DNA of 38,309 bases from Helicobacter sp. 11S02629-2 (GCF_002272875.1 NZ_MLAN01000013.1:1-38309); one strand, 5' to 3'; positions 1 to 9,065 are shown, counted from the stretch's first letter. Made by a program: numbers and translations. Notes: a model not told the origin generated them from the letters alone.

Positions 1-215
1 CTAATACTAATATCTTAGTTCAATCAATTAATGACATGGCTGAATCTATAAAAGAACAAGCTAATGGTATAACTCAGATAAATGATGCTATATCTTTACT
101 AGAGCAATCTACTCAAGGTAATGTAAACATAGCAGATGATGCTTCTAAGATTTCTAACTCTGTAACTCATATAGCAGATGAGATAATGAATGATGCTAAT
201 AGGAAGAGGATATAG
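1..215 (+). CDS. methyl-accepting chemotaxis protein, 3' end only
   Basis: This is the last 70 codons of a gene that begins before the window, read in frame from base 3 to a TAG at 213-215. The translation contains SINDMAESIKEQANGITQIN and ends IADEIMNDANRKRI. This is the C-terminal helical signalling region of a methyl-accepting chemotaxis receptor: a coiled coil with heptad-spaced hydrophobic residues and the IKEQANGI-type segment. Such receptors pass ligand signals to CheA/CheW at the cell pole. The sensor domain and membrane segments are outside the window, so the ligand class cannot be stated. The next gene is on the opposite strand, so this is the end of its transcription unit. Confidence 0.8.
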   Translation, partial: NTNILVQSINDMAESIKEQANGITQINDAISLLEQSTQGNVNIADDASKISNSVTHIADEIMNDANRKRI

Positions 216-289
216 AAGAATATCTAAAAGGATGAATGGTAGGGAGAATATCTAGAAGAAGAAATAGTAAAAAGAGATTCTCTTCTTGT

Positions 290-298
290 GGGGGGGGG
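290..298 (+). repeat. poly-G tract (G9), intergenic
   Basis: Nine consecutive G residues preceded by GT and followed by TTTCTATAAG. Homopolymeric G tracts of this length are slippage-prone in Helicobacter and Campylobacter and usually sit in or before contingency genes. Here the tract lies 75 bp after a stop codon, with no gene starting downstream on this strand, so an effect on expression is not obvious. It could be a relic of a decayed contingency gene. Confidence 0.75.
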
Positions 299-307
299 TT
301 TCTATAA

Positions 308-371
308 GTTTATGGATTCTATAGGTTTATGGAATCTAGGTTTTTATTGTTTTGGATTCTATAAATTTATG
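308..371 (+). repeat. degenerate direct repeats with TGGAWTCTA core
   Basis: GTTTATGGATTCTA (308-321) is followed by GTTTATGGAATCTA (325-338), which differs only at the central W. A third related copy, TTTTGGATTCTATAAATTT, begins at 350. The core belongs to the GAWTC-containing motif that is over-represented throughout the window. The function is unknown. Confidence 0.6.
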
Positions 372-470
372 TTTTGTTTTTCTCTATTTTTTATTAATTC
401 TATATTTTTCTTGTATAACACAAACTATATTTATAAATAGCATTTATCACTTATCTATATAGACTAGTTT

Positions 471-1178
471 TTACACATGAGTAAGACCGGGAAAGTAAAG
501 TTTAGCTAAGGCGACAATGCCAGATACAAAGATCTGCAGCCCAACTCCAAGTATCAAAAAGGCTGAAACCTTACTTATGACAAGGGTTCCTCTAGTGCCT
601 AGTTTAGCTACTACAGCATGGGTTTTTGCAACACAGATATAAATTAAAAATATCATAAGCAAAACGCCAACTATGATAGCTGCCATATTTATAAAGTAGT
701 GCAGGCCGATTTTAGAATCCCCTTGGGCTGCAAGCGTAAAAAGAACTGATATAGTCCCAGCCCCTGTCATTATCGGAAAAGAGTAAGGATAAAAAAGCTT
801 TTCATTAAGCTTATCTAGGTCTATATCTAGGTTTTCTTTCTTATCTTCAACAGTTTTATCTTTATCTTTTGGAGAGCTAGCATCGCCATTTAGCAAGTCC
901 ATACCAGTTTTAGCTATCAAGATCCCACCTGCTAATTGTATGATGGGTATGCTAAGGCCAAAAAGCTTTAGTATCCACGACCCTATAAAAAGGGCTACTA
1001 TACAAACTATTAGACAGTTAAGTGCTATCTTTTTAGCAGCATACCTTCTTTCTTGCTGGGAAAGAGTTATGATTAATGGCTCTATGATGAGTGCTGTGCC
1101 AAAGGGGTTTACAACTGGTAAAAGTGCCAAAAAAGCAAACACCACTAGTTGTGCAAAGCTAAATACTACATCCATCAA
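471..1178 (-). CDS. MarC family integral membrane protein (copy 1)
   Basis: This 235-aa protein has six predicted membrane segments of the MarC/UPF0056 (YhgN-like) family. Family hallmarks are PVVNPFGTALIIEPL near the N-terminus, QLAGGILIAKTGMDLL mid-protein and FPIMTGAGTISVLFTLA at the start of the second half. The two halves are separated by a charged, Lys/Asp/Glu-rich loop (about residues 97-125). The family's substrate is not established, and the old link to multiple antibiotic resistance is not well supported. It lies downstream of a close paralogue (1389-2108) on the same strand, 210 bp away, with stretches of near-identical DNA such as the segment around 950-990. The start is either of two adjacent Met codons. 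It is probably a tandem duplication. Confidence 0.9.
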   Translation of the reverse strand: MMDVVFSFAQLVVFAFLALLPVVNPFGTALIIEPLIITLSQQERRYAAKKIALNCLIVCIVALFIGSWILKLFGLSIPIIQLAGGILIAKTGMDLLNGDASSPKDKDKTVEDKKENLDIDLDKLNEKLFYPYSFPIMTGAGTISVLFTLAAQGDSKIGLHYFINMAAIIVGVLLMIFLIYICVAKTHAVVAKLGTRGTLVISKVSAFLILGVGLQIFVSGIVALAKLYFPGLTHV

Positions 1179-1388
1179 GAAGCTCCCATGCTATCAAACA
1201 AAAAGTTTTAAATCCTAAAAGATAACCACTTAAAAGGCAAAGATAGACAATCTTTTTATATTTACTAAAACGTATAATATTAAAAATACTTTTCATTTAA
1301 TCACTTTGGCAAACAAAAAAAGCAAAATATCTTCACAAAACTTAGCCCTATTAAACAAAATGCCTACAAAACAACAAAGAAAGCTATC

Positions 1389-2108
1389 TCAATGCCCCAG
1401 TGCTTGCATAAACATAGGCAGATAAGACTTTATAAAGCTCATAACCCCAGAGGCAAAGATCTCAACTCCAACTCCAAGGATTAAAAAGGCTGCTACCTTG
1501 CTTATAGCCAGCACTCCAGCACCCCCAAGCTTGCTAACTAGCATATGAGTTTTAGACAAAAAGACATAGGCTAAAAGCATCATAGCTATAACCCCTATGA
1601 TGATAGCACCCATGTTTACAACATAGTGCCAGCTAAGTTTAGAATCCCCTTGTGCTGCAAGTGTAAAAAGGACTGAGATAGTCCCAGCATCTATCATGAT
1701 AGGAAAGGAGTAAGGATAAAAAAGCTTTTTGTTTAACTGCTCTCTGCTTTCTGCTTCATTTTTAGCATCTGCTTCTGCCTCATTAGAATCGACTTTTTTA
1801 GCAGGTGCGGTATCTTTAGCGTTCATTAGCTTAAGGCCTGTTTGGATGATTAAGATTCCACCTGCTATTTGTATAACTGGTATGCTAAGACCAAAAAGCT
1901 TTAGTATCCACGACCCTATAAAAAGCGAGACTATGCAGATAAAAAAGCAGTTTATAGCTATCCTTCTTGCTGCATACTTTCTATCTTTTTCAGACAAAGT
2001 TGAAAAAAATGGCTCTAGTATGATAGATATCCCTATAGGGTTAATAACCGGAAATAGCGCTAAAAAAGCAAATACCACTAGCTGCACAAAGCTATATAAC
2101 ATCTCCAC
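1389..2108 (-). CDS. MarC family integral membrane protein (copy 2)
   Basis: This 239-aa paralogue of the gene at 471-1178 has the same layout. PVINPIGISIILEPF lies near the N-terminus, QIAGGILIIQTGLKLM precedes the central loop, and FPIMIDAGTISVLFTLA opens the second half. Copy 1 reads TGAG where this protein reads IDAG, so a Gly of the conserved motif is replaced by Asp. The central hydrophilic loop (about residues 98-128) is Ala/Glu/Lys-rich and has diverged most. It is probably inner-membrane; the transported compound is unknown. It is the upstream member of the pair on the minus strand, so its promoter should be in 2109-2594. The 210-bp gap to copy 1 leaves room for a separate promoter. 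Confidence 0.9.
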   Translation of the reverse strand: MEMLYSFVQLVVFAFLALFPVINPIGISIILEPFFSTLSEKDRKYAARRIAINCFFICIVSLFIGSWILKLFGLSIPVIQIAGGILIIQTGLKLMNAKDTAPAKKVDSNEAEADAKNEAESREQLNKKLFYPYSFPIMIDAGTISVLFTLAAQGDSKLSWHYVVNMGAIIIGVIAMMLLAYVFLSKTHMLVSKLGGAGVLAISKVAAFLILGVGVEIFASGVMSFIKSYLPMFMQALGH

Positions 2109-2594
2109 ACTAACTCCTCTTTTAATCCTAAATAAAAGGCAGCAAAAACAAGTGGTTATTCTATCTTTTAAACGTGTTTTTTACTATATAAGGCGTGTTT
2201 TGTTTGCTGTTTTTTATTAAAAAGTAGTGGCGTCAAACTAGCTATTAAGATAAGAGGGTTGATAAAAGAAAACTAAAACCATAATGATATAAAGGGTTAG
2301 TTTTTAATCCATTCACTTAAACTTTTATAACTTGCAAATATATTTGTGCTAAGTTATATTTATTAAATCAAGCCTTCTTTAAAACACTTAGCTAGTAATG
2401 CAAAAAACCTATATAACTAAACCTAGTCTTACACAAAACTCCTTAGCTTTTTTAAACTTATACCACTTTTAGTTTTCTTAGCTTTTATTTTCCAAAGTAT
2501 CAAAAAGCAAAACTTGTAAAATAGCCCTGATAGCACGGCTTTTAGCCTTTAGTTACCAAAACTTAAGATAAAATTAAACTAAAAAAGATTCTAT
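2109..2594. other. divergent intergenic region, marC-like / addA-like
   Basis: This 486-bp AT-rich region separates two divergently transcribed genes and should hold promoters for both. A hairpin-forming stretch lies at 2269-2304: AAAACTAA pairs with TTAGTTTT, and CC pairs with GG inside it. It has T-rich flanks on both strands and no gene upstream on either, so it may be an old terminator or a leader structure. I see no tRNA, no protein of useful length, and no convincing -10 box I would commit to. Confidence 0.5.
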
Positions 2595-5500
2595 ATGGAC
2601 AAAAATCACACTTTACTAAGTGCTTCAGCAGGAAGTGGGAAAACTTTCGCCCTTTGTCTAACTTACGTGGCACTTTTACTACAAAAAGCAGAACCTTCAA
2701 AGATAGTAGCCATCACTTTTACAAAAAAAGCAAGCTTAGAGATGAGTGAAAGAATCTTAAGATTTTTGAAAACACTTTATGGATACTCGCGTGGCAAAAC
2801 TAGCGATGCCTTAGCTAAAAGCCTTTTAGAATCTTTACAAAAAGACTTTGGGCTAGATGAAAGCTACATCACTAAAAATATAGAAAATATCTACTTTAAC
2901 TACCTAAAAAGCAGTACTTTTATAGGCACTATTGATTCTTTATTTAACAAAATCTTAAGGCGTTTTAGCTTTTTTGTAGGGATAAAAAGCGACTTTAAAA
3001 TAGACACTATAGACAAAAAAGCCTTGCTGCAACTTTTTTTAGAGCAGATTCTAAAAAATAGCCAAGAGCTAAACTTGCTTTTAGGGCTTATGAGGTCTAA
3101 TGATAAAACTGACTTAAAAGATATCTTAGGGATGCTAGATACCTTGCATGATAAACTTTTTGAGTTTGAAAGCTATCCGATAAACACTTTTGATATAAAA
3201 GAAGGGCAAAAAGAAAGCACCTTATTAGAGTCTTCTTTAAAAAGCACGTTTATGGACTTTAAGGGCTTTTTAGAAAACATAGTTGTCTCTAAAGGACTAG
3301 ATTCTAATCATCAATGGATAGTTGATACTTTTAAAAACTTTTCTAACAAGCCTTTAGAATCAAATCTTTTTTACAACTTGGAGTATAGAAATCTAGAAGC
3401 TTTTAAGCTTAGTGATACAGAAAAACAAACTGTTGCCAACTTCCAAATTAAAATACAAAACATCTTAAGGCAAAAAGAAGCCTTAAAAGAGAAGCAAAAC
3501 TTCTACTACCTTTTAAAGATAGTTAGCCTTTATGAAGATGCTTTACTTAGGCTAAGCATGGAATCTAATACTTTAAGCTTTGATCTAGTCAAGCAAAAAG
3601 TTTTTGAGCTTATGGTCGGCAAGGGCACAAAAGAAGCAAAAAGCTTAAGTCCAAGTTTGATAGAAGAAAGAGGCTTTAATAGTGAGTTTTTTTACTTTAG
3701 GCTTGATGGTAGTTTTTCTCATATGCTTATAGATGAGTTTCAAGATACTAGCATGATGCAATATAAGATCTTTTCTCCACTCTTTGAAGAGTTTAGAAGT
3801 GGTAAGGGCACAAGCGAGATAGCAAAGAAGCTTTTTTTTGTAGGGGATAATAAGCAAAGTATATATCGTTTTAGAGGCGCTAACCCTGAAGTCTATAAGC
3901 ACGCACAAAGCTACACTACACAAAAACTTTTAGAGTACAACTATAGGTCTAGCCATGAGATAGTAAACTTTGTTAATGACATCTTTAGTGAAGCTTACAA
4001 AGACACAGCTATAACTTATACCAAGCAGATTCCAAAAAGTAAAGAAGAAGGCTTTGTAGAAGTTGTGCTAACTCAAAAAAATGAAAGTGAAGATACCCCA
4101 GCCTATACTGCTTGTCTAAATGCACTAAATCACATAAACTTTCTCTTAAGCAAAGGCATAGAATCTAAAGACATAGCAATCTTAGTTATGAAAAGATCTA
4201 TAGGGAAAATGCTTATAGATGTAGCAGAAGAAGAAAGACTAGGTCTATGCTTTAGTATAGATAATGAAGAAGAGCTTAGCAAAGCAAACTGTGTGAAGAT
4301 AATCTTTTGTGCATTAAAACTTAAAGCCTTAAAAGATAGCCTAGAAGCCTTGCAAGATGACTATCAAAAAAGTATACGCGAAAAAGAAGCAAAGCTTTAT
4401 CAAAAAAAGCTTAATAAGCTTTTAGGAAAAAGCTACTTTGAAGATGTGCCTTTGCCTAAAGACTTAGACTTAAGTCTATCTTTGCCAAAACAGATAAAGC
4501 AAGTCATAAACGCCTATCACCTAAACAGTGAAGAAGCCTTGCAGTTTTTAGAACTAAGCCTAGCAAGCACTAAAAATATCACCATAGACTTGCTTTATGA
4601 AAAAGCTAGCGAAGTAAAGTTTACACTAAAACAAACTTCTAGCTTGCAGATTCTAACTGTGCATAGCTCTAAAGGGCTAGAGTTTAAGCACGTGATATTT
4701 TTAGATACTAACTCTAGCAGCAGAAGTGAAAGCTTGCTATATGACCATGATGGGCTAAATCTAGAAAAGATAGTTTTAAAAACTAAAAATAGAGAGCGTA
4801 TAGATGAAAGCTATGCTAAAACAAAGAAAAAAGATGAAGACTTAAACTTTATAGATAAGCTAAATCGCTTATATGTCGCTTTTACACGTGCAAAAGAAAG
4901 TCTTTATATCTCTCTAGTTAGACCTCAAAAAAAGGGCAAAGACATAGCAAGCATGCTAAAGCTAGAGACTTTTAAGAAAGGTCATATAAACCCGCCATTA
5001 AACCAAGCAAGTAAAAATGACAAATCTAAAAGCATGGAATCTAGAAAGTTTCACACCTTTGGAATCCACCCAGAAGCACAAAGTGAGTATCTAAAAAAAG
5101 ATGATGAAAGCTATAAGCTTATATATTCTCTAGGGCTAAAAGATTCCAGTCTTCGCGGACTAGCCCTTCATAGAGGGCTAGAGTTAAGCCTTGGATACAA
5201 GGAGGGTAATCCTAACTTAGATTCCATACTTTCAAGTGAGTTTGGCTTTTTCTTAGATAGTAAAAGGCTAAAAGCCCTAGGCACAAAGGCCTTAAATCTA
5301 ATAAATGATAAAGCCCTAGCAGGCTTTTTTAAAGATAAAAAGATAAGCTCTGAAGTAGCATTTTTATCAAACAAAAGACTAAGGAGGATAGATTCCCTTC
5401 TTTATAACGCTAAAGACTTTGTAGTCTTAGAGTTTAAAAGCTCTTTTAATCCTAGTCTTGCAAGTAGCTATAAAACCCAACTTAAAGACTATCTAAGCTT

Positions 5501-5606
5501 TATAGATACCTACTATAAGCCACAAACACTAAAAGGCCTTTTAGTTTACATCACACAAAGTGATATTAAAACAGAGCAAGTTCTACTACAAAAAGGAGAC
5601 GTATGA
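2595..5606 (+). CDS. addA: AddA/RecB-like helicase-nuclease
   Basis: This 1003-aa protein is an SF1A (UvrD/RecB) helicase with a C-terminal PD-(D/E)XK nuclease, the AddA-type subunit of the double-strand-break resection machine that loads RecA. Walker A is SASAGSGKT (residues 9-17) and motif Ia is ITFTKKAS. Motif II is LIDEFQDTS, motif III is FVGDNKQSIYRFRGA, motif V is LTVHSSKGLEFKHVI and motif VI is RLYVAFTRAKESLYIS. The nuclease core is RRIDSLLY, then VVLEFKSS, then QLKDY. The length suits Helicobacter AddA. The AddB partner is not in the window, as expected where addA and addB are unlinked. The stop overlaps the nhaA start by 4 nt (ATGA), so the two are probably co-translated; I recall the same pairing in H. 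pylori. Confidence 0.9.
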   Translation: MDKNHTLLSASAGSGKTFALCLTYVALLLQKAEPSKIVAITFTKKASLEMSERILRFLKTLYGYSRGKTSDALAKSLLESLQKDFGLDESYITKNIENIYFNYLKSSTFIGTIDSLFNKILRRFSFFVGIKSDFKIDTIDKKALLQLFLEQILKNSQELNLLLGLMRSNDKTDLKDILGMLDTLHDKLFEFESYPINTFDIKEGQKESTLLESSLKSTFMDFKGFLENIVVSKGLDSNHQWIVDTFKNFSNKPLESNLFYNLEYRNLEAFKLSDTEKQTVANFQIKIQNILRQKEALKEKQNFYYLLKIVSLYEDALLRLSMESNTLSFDLVKQKVFELMVGKGTKEAKSLSPSLIEERGFNSEFFYFRLDGSFSHMLIDEFQDTSMMQYKIFSPLFEEFRSGKGTSEIAKKLFFVGDNKQSIYRFRGANPEVYKHAQSYTTQKLLEYNYRSSHEIVNFVNDIFSEAYKDTAITYTKQIPKSKEEGFVEVVLTQKNESEDTPAYTACLNALNHINFLLSKGIESKDIAILVMKRSIGKMLIDVAEEERLGLCFSIDNEEELSKANCVKIIFCALKLKALKDSLEALQDDYQKSIREKEAKLYQKKLNKLLGKSYFEDVPLPKDLDLSLSLPKQIKQVINAYHLNSEEALQFLELSLASTKNITIDLLYEKASEVKFTLKQTSSLQILTVHSSKGLEFKHVIFLDTNSSSRSESLLYDHDGLNLEKIVLKTKNRERIDESYAKTKKKDEDLNFIDKLNRLYVAFTRAKESLYISLVRPQKKGKDIASMLKLETFKKGHINPPLNQASKNDKSKSMESRKFHTFGIHPEAQSEYLKKDDESYKLIYSLGLKDSSLRGLALHRGLELSLGYKEGNPNLDSILSSEFGFFLDSKRLKALGTKALNLINDKALAGFFKDKKISSEVAFLSNKRLRRIDSLLYNAKDFVVLEFKSSFNPSLASSYKTQLKDYLSFIDTYYKPQTLKGLLVYITQSDIKTEQVLLQKGDV

Positions 5607-7096
5607 GTGAACAAACCTACGACAAGATAGAAAGTGGCACCAGCCTCAGACAAACCTTAAAAGGCTTTATAGCGCATGAATCTTTTGGTGGGATTTTGCT
5701 ATTTTTCTGTGTTGTGATAGCTATGGTCATAGCAAACTCTAATATTAAAAATATCTATTTTGATATATGGCATCACTACATAGATTTTAAAGTAGGTCCA
5801 CTAGTACTAGCCCATATAAGCATCATACACTTTATAAACGACGTTTTGATGTCGCTATTTTTTCTAATGGTAGGCCTAGAGATGAAGCGCGAAGTGCTTT
5901 ATGGAGAGTTAGCTGGGTTTAAAGCAGTTAGTTTTTCAGTCTTTGGTGCCATTGGTGGTTTAGTGCTTCCTAGTGTGATTTATATCTTTTTTAACCACGG
6001 CACTCAAAGTGCTGATGGCTTTGGCGTGGCTATGAGTACAGATACTGCCTTTGCACTAGGTGTTATCTTACTTTTAGGAAAGCGTATACCTCCAGTTATA
6101 AAGATCTTTCTTGTAACCTTAGCAGTAGCTGATGACTTAGGGGCTATCATAGTCATAGCTGTCTTTTATACAGAATCTATAAATATGGAATGGATCTATG
6201 TAGCTATAGTCTTAGTAGTCATACTTATCATCTTTAACTACCTTGATATCAAATACATCTCTTTTTATCTAATCATAGGAGTGATACTTTGGTTTGCCAT
6301 ATTTTTTAGTGGGATACATGCAACCATTGCTGCAGTACTAGTAGCCTTTATCATTCCGGGCAAGTCTCAAGTATCGCGTAATAGCTACCTTAAGCTAAAA
6401 GAAACCTATAATAAACTCTACTTTAGCACACGTGCAAGTGCTGAAAGCTTTAATGTCTTAGATGTAGAGCGAACAAATATCTTTTCGCGTATAGTCTTTG
6501 GCATAGGCGACTTTTTTAAAGGAGCTTATAAAAATATCAAAAACTTTATCAGTCCTAAAAGTGATGCACAGCGTGAAGTCGATATGCACGAAGAGCATAA
6601 AAGAGTAGAGCTGCTTGATACGATTTCTCGCTACTCAAAGTATGCACAAAATCCACTAGTTAGGATAGAGTTTGTCTTACAGCCGCTAAATGCCTACTTT
6701 GTGGTCCCACTTTTTGCCTTTGCAAATGCCGGAGTTACAGTTGGTGCAGGCTTAAACTTCCATATAGATGGCATCTTACTTGGAACCATCCTTGGTCTTG
6801 TCATAGGAAAGCCTATAGGCATCTTTATCTTTACTATACTAAGTGAGAAAATCGGCCTTGCCAAAAGACCTGAAGGCCTAACTAACGCGCACATCCTTTC
6901 AGTTGGACTGCTAGCTGGCATTGGCTTTACTATGTCTATGTTTGTGGCAAACCTAGCTTATAAAACTAATATCGAAGCTATAGACCTAAGCAAGATAAGC
7001 ATACTTATAGCCTCTGCCATAGCCGCAGTTGTGGGGGTTATAGGTCTTACTTTAAGCACTTCTAAAAAGTCTAACATCAAAGAAGAGGAGCTTTAA
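5603..7096 (+). CDS. nhaA: Na+/H+ antiporter NhaA
   Basis: This inner-membrane antiporter exports Na+ (or Li+) in exchange for protons and sets cytoplasmic pH and salt tolerance. Key residues are present: Asp147 in MSTDTAFALG (E. coli Asp133 position), the Asp177-Asp178 pair in LAVADDLGAI (Asp163/164), and the Lys of GLVIGKPIGI (Lys300). At 497 aa it is about 110 residues longer than E. coli NhaA. The extra length is a hydrophilic, charged insertion at roughly residues 255-345, between PGKSQVSRN and the NPLVRIEFVLQP helix. H. pylori NhaA also has an enlarged loop there, but this one appears larger. The start overlaps the addA stop, and a GGAG Shine-Dalgarno sequence lies at about 5594. Confidence 0.95.
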   Translation: MSEQTYDKIESGTSLRQTLKGFIAHESFGGILLFFCVVIAMVIANSNIKNIYFDIWHHYIDFKVGPLVLAHISIIHFINDVLMSLFFLMVGLEMKREVLYGELAGFKAVSFSVFGAIGGLVLPSVIYIFFNHGTQSADGFGVAMSTDTAFALGVILLLGKRIPPVIKIFLVTLAVADDLGAIIVIAVFYTESINMEWIYVAIVLVVILIIFNYLDIKYISFYLIIGVILWFAIFFSGIHATIAAVLVAFIIPGKSQVSRNSYLKLKETYNKLYFSTRASAESFNVLDVERTNIFSRIVFGIGDFFKGAYKNIKNFISPKSDAQREVDMHEEHKRVELLDTISRYSKYAQNPLVRIEFVLQPLNAYFVVPLFAFANAGVTVGAGLNFHIDGILLGTILGLVIGKPIGIFIFTILSEKIGLAKRPEGLTNAHILSVGLLAGIGFTMSMFVANLAYKTNIEAIDLSKISILIASAIAAVVGVIGLTLSTSKKSNIKEEEL

Positions 7097-7138
7097 AAAA
7101 GATAAAATAAGCGTTTAGATAAAAAGGAGTAAAGGGCT

Positions 7139-8179
7139 ATGCGTATAAGCGAAGTTTTAAACACAACCTATGGAAAACTACTTAATACTCCCTTTATAAG
7201 CGCTTTTACAAGTCTAGCTTGCAGCTTAGAGCAAGTTAAAACAGGTAGTCTTTTTTTTGCTAACGACAAAGATGATATAGCTAAAGCCATAGAAAAAGGG
7301 GCTTATGGCATAGTCTTTTGTGGCACATGCAAGATTATAGAAGAAGAGATAGCATGGATAGAAGTAGATTCTATATCTAGTGCTATAAAACTACTTATAA
7401 GATATATCTTAAGTATGCAAAAGCTAAAAGTAGTCTTGCTTAAAGACTTAGAGCTTGATATAGCTAAAGACTTAAGCTTGCAAGCTTATATCTTTGAAGG
7501 AAGTAGCAAAGAAAAGTTTATAGAATACATCTATAACGAACCTAAAAAAGAGCAATTTTTACTAACTAAAGACGCTAGCTTAAAAGACATCTTGCCTAAT
7601 ATTTTAGAATCTAAAAGTGTTTTGGAATCTAAAAGCCAATCTTTTCAAAGCTTGCCCTCTAAAAACTTGCTTAGCCTACTTAGACACACACTTTTTGAAA
7701 GCACGCTTCTTTATAAAGGTAGAGTTTTTAACCTGCCCTTGCCTTATATCTTAGTGCCCTACTTAGAAAGCCTTTTACATCTTTGTGAAAAAGAAGGTAT
7801 AAGCTACTCTTTAGAAAACTACAAAAAAAACTCTTCTATCAACTTTTTATATCTAGATTCTAATAATCATCTAAGCGATAAAGAAACTTCTAAAGTGCTA
7901 ATCCAAACTAGTAAACCTGAAGTCTTTTTAACCTATGCCTCCTACCTAGAAAAAAAGGCAAGCTATCTTAAGCTTATCTGTCTTAGTCTAGATTCCAAAA
8001 CGCCAAGCTTAGAATCTAACACGCATCAAAAGATACTCTGTGCTAGCGAGGCTAAACTTATAAGCACTATAAAAGATACAGACTTTAACCTCTGCTTACT
8101 AGAAGGAGTAAGGCTTTCTTTTTTGCAGCAAAGCTTTGCTAAAGATACCACTTCAAAAGGACTATTTGATCTAACATGA
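7139..8179 (+). CDS. orphan MurE/MurF N-terminal-domain-like protein
   Basis: This 346-aa protein of uncertain function has an N-terminal segment (about residues 25-75), VKTGSLFFANDKDDIAKAIE followed by KGAYGIVFC. It resembles the N-terminal UDP-binding domain of MurE/MurF ligases (motif G-D-L-F-x-A, then a GA-x-x-V strand). No Mur-ligase P-loop (GTxGKT/S) or C-terminal domain follows, so it cannot be a working ligase of that type. The rest is Ser/Leu/Lys-rich and carries several LESK/LDSN peptides encoded by the AGAWTCT motif. The start is the ATG after AAGGAGTAAAGGGCT. The end overlaps cmoB by 4 nt (ATGA), implying translational coupling. The Mur resemblance is from reading the sequence only. 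Confidence 0.55.
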   Translation: MRISEVLNTTYGKLLNTPFISAFTSLACSLEQVKTGSLFFANDKDDIAKAIEKGAYGIVFCGTCKIIEEEIAWIEVDSISSAIKLLIRYILSMQKLKVVLLKDLELDIAKDLSLQAYIFEGSSKEKFIEYIYNEPKKEQFLLTKDASLKDILPNILESKSVLESKSQSFQSLPSKNLLSLLRHTLFESTLLYKGRVFNLPLPYILVPYLESLLHLCEKEGISYSLENYKKNSSINFLYLDSNNHLSDKETSKVLIQTSKPEVFLTYASYLEKKASYLKLICLSLDSKTPSLESNTHQKILCASEAKLISTIKDTDFNLCLLEGVRLSFLQQSFAKDTTSKGLFDLT

Positions 8180-9054
8180 AAGAGCTATATGAAAAAGAGC
8201 TAAAACTTTTAAGTGCTAAAGACATCCTAGCTTTAGAGGCACGTTTGCAGAATCTACAACTTCCAAAAGCTTTGAAAGTAGAATCTAAAAAAGGTCTTCA
8301 TCTTAAGCTAGATACTCCCTTAACCCAAGAAGTAAAAGACTATATCCTAGCTTTAAAGCCTTGGCGTAAGGGACCTTTTTACCTAGAAGAGTATTTTATA
8401 GATTCTGAATGGCAAAGCTTTATAAAACTAAAAGCCCTTTTAAAAACCCTTGCAAGCTTAGGTATAGACTTAAAACAAAGCGACATCATAGACATAGGGG
8501 CTAATAACGCCTACTACGCCTTTGAGCTAGCTTTAAAAGGTGCACAAAGTATCACCTGTCTTGATCCAAGTGGGCGCTTTTATAAGCAGTTTGAGTTTAT
8601 AAACAAACTAGCAAACTTTACAAATATAAACTATAGACTTTTGGGTATAGAAGATGCCTACTTGCTTAAAAAAAGTTTTGATTTAGTACTTTGTCTTGGC
8701 GTCTTATATCACAGAAAAGATCCCCTAAACACTTTAAAAGAACTTCACTCTCTAACTAAAAAAGATGGCACATTAATCTTAGAAACACTTATCATAAACC
8801 AAAAAGCCCCTTTAAGCTATACTCCTTATCCAAGCTATGCTGGGATGAAAAACGTCTACTTTCTCCACTCACCAAGTGCACTATCTAACCTAAGCTTACA
8901 TGCTGGATTTAAGAGCTGCGACTTAGTGCATAAAAGCTATACTACTAGCAAGGAGCAACGAAGCACAGAATTTATAGATTCCAAAAGCTTAGGTGATAGT
9001 ATAGAATCTATAAGGCCAAAGGTGCTGCGCGCTATATTTGCACTAAAACGATAA
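8176..9054 (+). CDS. cmoB: tRNA U34 carboxymethyltransferase CmoB
   Basis: CmoB transfers a carboxymethyl group from carboxy-SAM to 5-hydroxyuridine at tRNA position 34, making cmo5U, which widens wobble decoding. The protein (292 aa; E. coli 323) has the signature WRKGPFYLEEYFIDSEW, then the SAM-fold glycine loop IIDIGANNAYYAFELALKGA. SITCLDPSGRFYKQFEFI and LCLGVLYHRKDPLNTLKEL follow, with YAGMKNVYFLHS in the C-terminal part, all typical of CmoB. It starts within the stop of the preceding gene and is followed 11 bp later by a hotdog thioesterase. I recall the cmoB-thioesterase pair in H. pylori (HP0419-HP0420). CmoA, which supplies carboxy-SAM, is not in the window. Confidence 0.9.
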   Translation: MKELYEKELKLLSAKDILALEARLQNLQLPKALKVESKKGLHLKLDTPLTQEVKDYILALKPWRKGPFYLEEYFIDSEWQSFIKLKALLKTLASLGIDLKQSDIIDIGANNAYYAFELALKGAQSITCLDPSGRFYKQFEFINKLANFTNINYRLLGIEDAYLLKKSFDLVLCLGVLYHRKDPLNTLKELHSLTKKDGTLILETLIINQKAPLSYTPYPSYAGMKNVYFLHSPSALSNLSLHAGFKSCDLVHKSYTTSKEQRSTEFIDSKSLGDSIESIRPKVLRAIFALKR

Positions 9055-9065
9055 AAAGGATAAAC

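Larger units (their letters stand above)
216..470. other. intergenic spacer between convergent genes
   Basis: This 255-bp spacer lies between the chemotaxis receptor end and the stop of the minus-strand MarC gene. It holds a G9 homopolymer (290-298), a partly palindromic AAGAGATTCTCTT just before it, and three degenerate copies of a TTTATGGAWTCTA-like unit. I see no open frame with a plausible start. As the meeting point of two convergent genes it should contain terminators, but no G+C-rich stem with a clear U tract stands out. Confidence 0.6.
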
